A stretch of DNA of 64,000 bases, taken from the NCBI GenBank assembly GCA_039707655.1, contig CM077666.1, positions 392,541,886 through 392,605,885 on the forward strand, written 5' to 3'. Origin of the DNA: Elymus sibiricus. Taxonomy: Eukaryota; Streptophyta; Magnoliopsida; Poales; Poaceae. How positions within the stretch are numbered: position 1 is the stretch's first letter; every line of letters begins with the position of its first letter. A program made the translations under genes and the position numbers. This document shows positions 56,804 to 64,000 of the stretch, piece after piece. The notes under the pieces were generated by a model that did not search any database, was not told the origin of the DNA, and was given only the letters and a program-made list of their open reading frames with translations.

Positions 56804-58263
56804 AATGCCAACTGGTCGTTCACACCTTCCCAGATTTCAAGACACTTGTGGACAAGGCCATTACACTGGAAAATGAACGTCGCAGCTTGGATGATTTTTG
56901 CAAGCGCAAAAGGGACAAGACTGCTCATTCTCGTAACATCAAGAACAAGAATGATTTCCAGAAAAATGGGGCGAACAAATCCTCAACTAATGTTCCTCGC
57001 CCAAATAAAAATTTCCATGCAAGGGACAAGGAATTTACGTATCGCCCAGGCGTTACCTGTTTCGCCTGTGGAGAAGAAGGACATTATGCCAAGCAGTGTC
57101 CAAAGCCAAGAAACTCGGCTCCCAAGCCGAACAACAATGGAAATAATTCAGTCCCCAAACGCAACAATTTCAACCCCAATAACAACCACAGGAAGGGTCA
57201 CGTGAACCATATGACCAAGTATGGAGCACAGAATGCCCCAGATATCGTACTCGGTACGTTCCCTGTCAACACAATACCTACCACGGTTTTGTTTGATTCT
57301 GGAGCTTCTCACTCGTTCATTTCCAAGAAACTCGCTTTGCAACATGATTTTCCGATTCTTCCCTTGGAAAATTCTATGACTATCAAGTCCCCCGGGATTA
57401 AGCAAATCACTCAAAGTTACTGCCAAGGTGTGGTCATTGAAATTAAAGGATTGAAATTTTGGGCAAACCTCATTGTACTAGAAAACAAGGGACTGGATGT
57501 TATTCTTGGAATGGATTTTATTGTCGGGCTACCTCGGTCACGACACGGAAATCATGCCATATGGGTCATCACCGACAGGTTAACCAAGGTGGCACATTTT
57601 ATTCCAGTAAAGACAACCCACACCACACAGAAGCTTGGCAGACTTTATCTCAACCGTATTGTCTGTTTGCATGGAGTTCCAAAGACTATAATATCTGACA
57701 GAGGCTCTCAATTCGTCTCCAGATTTTGGGATCATCTACAACAAGCTCTGGGAACTCAACTAGTATTCAGTACAGCATACCACCCCCAGACTGGAGGACA
57801 GACTGAACGTGTGAACCAAATTCTAGAGGACATGCTAAGAGCATGCGTTCTCACCTATGGAACCAGTTGGGAAGAAAGCTTACCGTACGCCGAATTTGCG
57901 TACAACAACAGTTACCAAGCCAGTCTACAAATGGCACCTTTTGAAGCCATGTACGGGCGAAGATGCCGTACCCCATTAAATTGGTCGGAGACAGGAGACA
58001 GCCGTATCTTCGTCCCAGACATGCTCAAGGAGGACGAGGAAAAGGTTAAACTAATCAGGGATCGACTCAAGACAGCACAGAGCCGACAAAAGAGTTATTA
58101 TGATCAAAAACATCATGAAGTCAGTTTTGAACCCGGTGATTACGTATACCTACGAGTATCCCCGATGAGGGGCCTGAAAAGATTCAAAGTTAAAGGAAAG
58201 CTGGCACCACGATTTATTGGACCCTTCTGTATACTTGCACGAAGAGGCACAGTAGCCTACTAG
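56767..58263 (+). CDS. Fused gag C-terminus / protease / integrase polyprotein of element T
   Basis: 498 codons, the longest clean coding frame here. Order: gag C-terminal helix (EKFLDGLAPALKCQLVVHTF); CCHC knuckle CFACGEEGHYAKQC at residues ~99-112; protease with LFDSGASHSF at ~176-185 and VILGMD at ~245. Then directly, without RT, RNase H or the HHCC zinc domain, comes the integrase core: DFIVGLPRSRHG, VITDRLTKVAHF, TIISDRGSQFVSRFW and a Glu-bearing helix GGQTERVNQILEDMLRA, so the D, D and E of the catalytic triad are all present. It ends in the integrase C-terminal region (FEPGDYVYLRVSPM) at TAG 58261-58263. The junction (57511-57517, ATGGATT) is in frame. Confidence 0.85.
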   Translation: MEKFLDGLAPALKCQLVVHTFPDFKTLVDKAITLENERRSLDDFCKRKRDKTAHSRNIKNKNDFQKNGANKSSTNVPRPNKNFHARDKEFTYRPGVTCFACGEEGHYAKQCPKPRNSAPKPNNNGNNSVPKRNNFNPNNNHRKGHVNHMTKYGAQNAPDIVLGTFPVNTIPTTVLFDSGASHSFISKKLALQHDFPILPLENSMTIKSPGIKQITQSYCQGVVIEIKGLKFWANLIVLENKGLDVILGMDFIVGLPRSRHGNHAIWVITDRLTKVAHFIPVKTTHTTQKLGRLYLNRIVCLHGVPKTIISDRGSQFVSRFWDHLQQALGTQLVFSTAYHPQTGGQTERVNQILEDMLRACVLTYGTSWEESLPYAEFAYNNSYQASLQMAPFEAMYGRRCRTPLNWSETGDSRIFVPDMLKEDEEKVKLIRDRLKTAQSRQKSYYDQKHHEVSFEPGDYVYLRVSPMRGLKRFKVKGKLAPRFIGPFCILARRGTVAY

Positions 58264-58584
58264 CTAGACCTACCCGAAGAACTGTCAGACGTCCATGACG
58301 TATTTCACATCTCACAGTTGAGGAACTGTGTGAGCAACCCAGAGAAGCGTGTATCTCATGAGAGTATTGACGTTCAACCAGACCTCACATACCGGGAACG
58401 TCCAATAAAAATATTAGAAGAGTCTGAAAGAAGGATCCGTCAGAGTACAATCAAATTTTTCAAGGTTCAATGGAGCAATAACACCAAGGATGAGGCAACA
58501 TGGGAAAGAGAGGATTTTCTTCGGGCAGAGCACCCACACCTGTTTGAGGATCAGCTGAAATCTCGGGGACAAGATTTTTCCTAA
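58264..58584 (+). pseudogene. Integrase end and chromodomain-like tail of element T
   Basis: This continues the 56767 frame after the TAG at 58261-58263 (reading LDLPEELSDVHDVFHISQLR), then a chromodomain-like segment (YRERPIKILEESERRIRQ, FFKVQWSNNTKDEATWERED) and ends at TAA 58582-58584, which overlaps the polypurine tract. In chromoviruses this tail guides integration to particular chromatin. The in-frame TAG cuts it off from the integrase core unless read through. Confidence 0.8.
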
Positions 58585-58596
58585 GGGGGTAGGTGT
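58581..58596 (+). other. Polypurine tract of element T
   Basis: CTAAGGGGGTAGGTGT abuts the 3' LTR start TGTAACACCC and overlaps the pol stop codon. Confidence 0.85.
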
Positions 58597-61500
58597 TGTA
58601 ACACCCCAAAATTTTAATTTGGTTTTTTGCCAAAAATTCCTTATTGGTTTTTGGAGGAGGTTATTTGAATTTTTCTTTTTCCAAAAGAATCTCCTTATAA
58701 AAACTTTTGATGACAATCTTTCTTGACACTTTTCTCAACTTTAGTACTGGTCTTGAGGGTTTTTCATCTTGTGTTATTTCAACACAAATACTCTTGGGGT
58801 TTTCTGCCTTTTCTTTTATTAAAAAGAATTTCTTTATTATTGGATTTATCCTTTTCTATTCAAAAGAATTCCTATTCCACTCTCTTGCCATAACCTTTAT
58901 TGAAAATTTTCTTCCAAAAACTCCCCTCCCTACTTTGGATCAAGCCAAGCATCCACTCCAGCAAGTTTCATCCACTTTTAGATTTTTATTCTATTTATTC
59001 CTTTATCAAATCTTTTTCTGTCAATTTTCTGGACCTTTGTGATTTACAAAGGAAGTACCAGATTACTTTGAGCTTTGACCCCAAGAAAATTAACCCTAGC
59101 TTCCCTTTAGTACCCTCAACCAAGATCACCAAAAACCTACTGGTCCACAGTTCAAAAATTTCAAAATATATTCACTGTAAGTTAGGACCAGATTTGCCAT
59201 TTTTGATGGAATTCATTCTTTCTTTCTTCCAAAAATTCTGAGAAAATTCAGGAAGCCTCTAGATGCATCAAGAGGCCACCCCTCCAAATTTCAGCTCCAG
59301 AAAAATTTTCCACGTGCGTCAAACATTTCGTCGAGCAGGTGAAGTGCACTGTTCTGTCAAATTCAGAAAGTTCAGAGAGTTCAGTGGGTTCAGTGTCGTT
59401 TCTCGTCAGAGCTCGTCGTCGATCTCGCCAGTGACCTCGTTGGCACCTTGCTCCCCTGTTCCTTCTTATCCAGTGCGCCGCACGGTCGCTTGGCCAGTTG
59501 TGGGCGTCGGTGGCGATCTGTCGCGTCAACTCCGGCGTCATCCGCGGCGGCAGAACCTCCCGTGGCGGACGGCAGGAGCCAGCCCTGCAGAACGCCGTCC
59601 TCCGCACCGCCCGAACCACTGGTGGCCTACGCGTGTTCGTCTCTTCCCCTGAGCACGCTGCAGGACCATCGCCATGGCCTGAGAAGCGCAGAGCGCGCTC
59701 TCTGCCACCGACGAGCCCGTACGCTCCGTTCCGTCAAGACCACGGGCATGGGCCAAATTCGACCGAGTTATCCCCTTGAATGGCACCAGTGGACCAATCC
59801 GGCGATGCCCAGTCGCCTAAACCTCCTGTCCAACCTCTGCCTCGCCGTAATTGCTCGCCGGCGTTATCCCGTTCTCGGCAACCACCTCGGGCCGGCTATA
59901 AATAGAGGCCCCGAGCCTCCCATCGATCCAGCACCTCTCCTCCTCTCGTCAGAGCCTTGCCACACTCATCAGAGGGCCTCGGGAGAGCCTTCTTCCCCGA
60001 CTCCGGCCGCCCCGATCCGCTTCAGGCTCCGGCAAAATCCTCTCTGGTGAGTGCGCCCCCGCCGTCCAAACTTTGCTAGTAACCCTCTTCTCCACCACCC
60101 GTTCTAACCCAAGCATCAATTCGGAGTCCGCAGCTCTCTCCGGTGAGATCCATCATCGCCCGACGCCGCCGTCCGCCGGAGAGGAAGAGGCCGTCGCTGT
60201 GGTGCTTCCCGTCGACCCCTTCCACCTCTCCCCGACGCGGACCACCTCCCTGAGCACGCCGGTACTCCTCTCCCTCTCTGTCTCGCAGTCGTTCGTCGCC
60301 GGCGATCGCCGCAAGTTTCTGGCGCCGGCGAGCCCGATTTGAACCTGACATGTGGGACCCCCTCGTCGGCCTCTGTTAGTTATATTCGAACCGTTTTCTG
60401 AAAGCGCCTTCGGGCAAAATACGTTTTCTTCTGGAGTTAGCGTATTTCAGCCGAAGCGTTTTCTGTTTTATTCAGTTTGCCCCTGGACAGTTTTCTGTTT
60501 ATAACAGATTGGTCCCTGGTTTTAAAACCTTAATAACTTTTAAACAAAAACTGATTTTGAGTTGATTCTTTTTCTCTCATCTTTATTTTTCTGTCTAGTT
60601 TTTTTTAGTATTTATTTGAAAAATATTTGGAACAACTTTTATACACGCACGGTATTTACGTTAGTATTCGTATATGTGTATATCGTAGATACCGAAGAAG
60701 GAGACGGTGCCGTCAACTTCGCCGAGTTAGACTCTGACTACTCGCAACCGGGCAAGCATGTTTGAACCTTTGATATGACGAGTGTTTTTCATGTTTGCTT
60801 GCATGGTGTTTTTCATGACATGTTTATGTAAGCATTTGAAGAATGTTATATTTCATACATGATGGGTTGCAAGTGAGCCACAAAACTTGATGTGATCTTA
60901 AAATATGAGACAACCTAGTCAGGTGGTGATATGATAGGTTGTATGCCGGTATTGTTGGAGCATGCCGGTATGATCAAAGAAACTGTTTAACTCCAGTGTT
61001 GACATAGATCGAGTCTTGTCCCCATTCACCTTCTTTTCGTGCTGACACATGTTTTCTGCAAAGAATACGGTTTAGTAAGTTGCAAACCTCTTTCCATGTA
61101 CACACCAAATAGAGGGGCCGTGATGAGGGTTCCATGGCCCTGGAGTAAAGCCAGTCATCCGGTCAGGGGGCATGGGTGTTTCCGGTTGGGACCGAGAGGG
61201 GGGCACCCCTTAGAGCGCGCGATATAAATTTGATCCCATGCTACTCGAGGTAGTGGCCTCCCCGCCTTAAAGTTTTTCTTGAACGTTGCCTAGGGTGATT
61301 CCTGGCAGCGGGATGTAAAATGGGTGTGTACTGGTCAGATGTGATTTCTTCTAAAATACCGTAGACGGAACTAGTCCTTTGTGACTACTGAAATCCGTCG
61401 GTTGTGGGTAAAGAGTACAACCTCTGCAGAGTCAAAACTATTCGAGTAGCCGTGTCCACGGTCAAGGACGTTGGTTGACTGGTCAAGTGTCGGTCTCAGT

Positions 61501-62656
61501 GTCAGTCTCTGGAGAACTAATAAGTTAAACAACAAAAGTAAATTTGGCTGAATATTACTCCTGTGAATGGACTAACCTGTTGTTACTGTGATGTGCCGAG
61601 TATTCCTTGGGATGGTGTTACCTCCTGGATTACTCGTATATGAATGTTGAAATATAAGCCCTTTATGTGATGTCGCTCAGACGTCCGACTGTGGCATGCT
61701 TGTCATTTACTTTTTATATAAGCCCTTTATGTGATGTCGCTCAGACGTCCGACTGTGGCATGCTTGTCATTTACTTTTTTTATATAAGCCCTTTATGTGA
61801 TGTCGCTCAGACGTCCGACTGTGGCATGTTTGTCATTTACTTTTTATATAAGCCCTTTATGTGATGTCGCTCAGATGTCCGACTGTGGCATTCTTGTTAT
61901 TTAAATTTTGACATAAGCCCTTTATGTGGTGTCGCCCCGACGCCCGACCGAGGCATGTCTTTTATTTCTTACCTTTCGAGGGATCGCTTCAAACACCCGA
62001 TCGGTCTTCTTCTATTTTTTTTGGGATTTCGGGAGGACTACCGCCTGACTTCCTTTCTTTTATCTTGCTGTGCAAACTTAAATGCCTAAGTGTGTATTAC
62101 TTATCTGCTCATGTGCATCATGTTTGCATTTGTTATATCTTATGTCCAAACTGTCTTGCGAGTACATTCAAAGTACTCACCTGGTTTGTTGATTTGGCCA
62201 GATGTTGACGAAGGCGATCTTATGGATGAAGAGTACGATAGCGAGTCCGACGCCTAGAGGAGTCCCAGTCAGTCTCTTGTGATCCTGGAGTTTGCCACTT
62301 GTATTATATACGCTTCCGCTACCCAAATAAATCATCGAGCCTCACTCCGATGCTTGATGAGCTGTAAGATATGAGAGTTATGTCACCCACTCCACGGTGA
62401 CATACCCACCACTCTTTTTATTTTTACGAGTCAGTAGTTATGCCACCACATCCATTGTGACATATCCGCCATTATGTGTAATATTGGCGTGCTTGTAATA
62501 AATTGTTGAGCAGCCTCAGCTCAACCCTGTAAAATATTAAGTACTACTGGATTTCTGTATCAAGGATTTGTCTACCAGTAAGGAGGATTTTCTGTACTGT
62601 TCTGACTGAAGGGGCGATTTTTTAATAAATGTTTTATTGGAAAACCGGTCCTGACG
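58597..62656 (+). repeat. 3' LTR of element T (4060 bp)
   Basis: Copy of 50805-54865 with TATA box at 59897-59904, segment A at 60689-60751, five ~64 bp repeats at 61650-61960, inverted repeat at 62160-62178 and segment B at 62202-62257. It is followed by target duplication GCAAC. Confidence 0.95.
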
Positions 62657-62939
62657 GCAACTTAGGGGGTGTGCGGTGTTGTGCTGTTCTCAGCCCGTCG
62701 ATCATTCGATCGGGGCACAGATACTAAAGTGGAGCAACTACAGCAAGGGAGAGAGGCCGCAGATGGTTTACCATCCAACCTATACTAAGCAGTTTAGGAT
62801 AGCAGGTAGGTATCAAATAACAGTAACAAGGACAGGCTATGCATCAGAATAGGATAAAGCAAAGCAGCAACAATTTCTAATGCAAGCAGGAGGGAGAAGG
62901 AATAGGACATATCGGCATGCGTCAAGGGGGGTTGCTTGC

Positions 62940-63011
62940 CTGGAAGCTCTGCTGAAATGGTCTGGTCTTCAGGGGCGTAGTTGTACTCGGCAGCAGCGTC
63001 GGTCTCGGAGT
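62940..63011 (-). other. Exon-like acidic segment A in the S LTR
   Basis: Minus strand: acceptor CTCTCCGGTAG, then 72 nt (2 + 23 codons + 1) reading SETDAAAEYNYAPEDQ and TISAELP, then CCAG/GCAAGC. Same phase and donor as in R and T. It is joined to 49471-49574 if T (inserted in the intron-like part) is removed. Confidence 0.55.
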
Positions 63012-63479
63012 CTACCGGAGAGAAGAGGGGGAAGAAACAATAAATATAAAGCAAACAAATACAATCACAGATGCATGACATGGCAATACGCGGTGGTAGG
63101 TATGGCCTAACGGAGTGCTACACGTGGCAGACGAAGTGGGAAATTAACTGGAACGTTTTCCCGGTTTCGGATGTCTGTCAGACAGATGAACCGGAGGGGA
63201 TGGTTCCATGTTCAGGTAGTTAGGGACACGTGATAGATGAACGGAGGGCATATTCGGAATCGTCATATTTTTCTGATCGTTTTTCATATATAAATTATTT
63301 TAATCCGAGTTACGGTTTATTTTATATTAATTTGCAAAGTTTTAATCATTTTCTGGAATTAATCTAATTATTTAATTTAGAATTATCCGAAACAGTGTTT
63401 GCTGACATCAGCATGACGTCACTGTGACGTCAGCAGTGAACAGGACCAGTGGGTCCCGCCTGTCAGTGTCAGATTAGTT

Positions 63480-63660
63480 TAATTAGGTTAATTACAGATT
63501 AATTAATTAATAATTAGTTTAATTAAATAGAATTAATTAAGTTAATTAATTAATTAGTTAATTAATTATTATTTATTTATTTTAAAACTTTTCTTTTATC
63601 TATTTATTTTATTTAATATTTATTTTCTTTTTCCTTTTTCTTTTTCTTTTTTCGTTTTAA
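63480..63660. repeat. AT-rich low-complexity tract
   Basis: Runs of TTAATTAATTAATTAG-type palindromic words followed by poly-pyrimidine TTTTCTTTTTC. Non-coding. Confidence 0.85.
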
Positions 63661-64000
63661 ACAGTGGCTGGCCCGGTGGTCAGTGGGCAGGCCGGACATG
63701 TCCGCGCGTGCCCTTTCGGGACCGGACATGTCTGGGGTCACGCGAGCGCGCGGGCACACGGGCGAGGCCGGACGCGTCCGGTGACGCGTAGTGCGGCTGC
63801 GGGTGGAGGCGGCCGAGCAGACGCGGGCGACGGCGAGCGGCGCGCGAGCGAGGCCGGCAGCGGCAGCACGTGGTGGAGCAATAGCAGCGGTGAGCGGCTG
63901 CGGGCGCGGCGGCGAGGCGGGCGCGCGGGCGTGCAAGGCAGAGGGCGGCGGCGGTGTCGCGGGTTGGGCGGCGGTGAGGCGCTCGGGCGCGCGAGCAGCA

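Larger units (their letters stand above)
50805..62656 (+). mobile_element. Tekay-like Gypsy retrotransposon T, complete ends, pol-deleted
   Basis: LTRs at 50805-54865 and 58597-62656, primer-binding site TTGGTACCAGAGCC at 54869-54882, polypurine tract CTAAGGGGGTAGGTGT at 58581-58596, and target duplication GCAAC at 50800-50804 and 62657-62661. The 3.7 kb interior has an extra ORF, gag, zinc knuckle, protease, integrase core and a chromodomain-like end, but RT, RNase H and the integrase zinc domain are missing. The insertion lies in the S LTR and is the youngest layer of the nest. The right LTR ends GACG where the left ends GACA. Confidence 0.95.
62662..64000 (-). mobile_element. Long LTR of element S, second part (minus strand)
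   Basis: It resumes after the GCAAC duplication and runs off the window. Segment A lies at 62940-63011. Beyond it come an AT-rich tract (63240-63660) and a GC-rich tract (63660-64000), the same order (read backwards) as in the R and T LTRs, whose GC-rich parts hold the leader. The 63613-63936 frame is Arg/Ala/Pro-rich and not supported as a gene. Confidence 0.75.

Noticed and set aside
63613..63936. Minus-strand 107-codon frame at the window end
   Set aside because: Ala/Arg/Pro-rich followed by a Lys run from a poly-pyrimidine tract; part of the S LTR leader.

Overview
The window looks like a piece of a large, repeat-rich grass nuclear genome, most likely Triticeae (wheat, barley, Aegilops or relatives). 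The grounds are Stowaway and Tourist MITEs, CACTA termini, several nested Gypsy-type LTR retrotransposons including two with 3.4-4.1 kb LTRs of the Tekay chromovirus type, and GC-rich broken F-box genes. I see no intact cellular gene that I can name with confidence. The cellular gene content consists of pseudogenes, and transposable elements fill most of the rest.

Left third (1-25 kb). Positions 1-5057 are the right part of a CACTA transposon, with a 663 bp internal tandem array, a gene-like GC-rich stretch and a clear TTTCTTGTAGTG terminus. Two Stowaway MITEs (5123-5375, 5692-5946) precede an F-box/LRR/FBD pseudogene (6104-8042, plus strand). A Tourist-like MITE (8910-9203) and a small decayed gene with its own TATA box (9373-9901) follow. 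A tandem segmental duplication (10915-19046 and 19047-22211) carries two minus-strand copies of an F-box-like/DUF295 gene. The first copy is split by a gag-only Gypsy element (12460-17671), and both copies are broken. Positions 22212-24792 hold no gene I recognise. A 5'-truncated LINE with long target duplications ends this part (24821-25060).

Middle (25-38 kb). One hypothetical ORF (25536-26186) is followed by diverged repeats of a ~0.6 kb GC-rich unit. These are split by a complete Gypsy element with 1.5 kb LTRs (29203-35881, target duplication ACCCA). They run into minisatellites and a second CACTA terminus at 38037.

Right part (38-64 kb) is a stack of insertions within insertions: O (Gypsy protease fragment, 38038-38463), P (Gypsy with 0.5 kb LTR and gag, from 38464), Q (inverted LTR fragment, 40999-41253), R (Tekay-like element with gag, protease, RT, RNase H and start of integrase, 41254-49172), S (minus-strand long LTR, 49173-50799 and 62662-64000), T (complete Tekay-like element, 50805-62656, target duplication GCAAC). 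T has lost RT and RNase H but keeps a 498-codon open frame in which protease is joined directly to integrase.

The most unusual signal is in the long LTRs of R, S and T. Each carries two short acidic exon-like segments with the same phase-1 junction, a GC-type donor (AG/GCAAGC) and an inverted repeat just before the second acceptor. R and T also carry, between primer-binding site and gag, an extra ORF that resembles a degenerate double-stranded-RNA-binding fold. Both are inferences from reading the sequence and need comparative tests.
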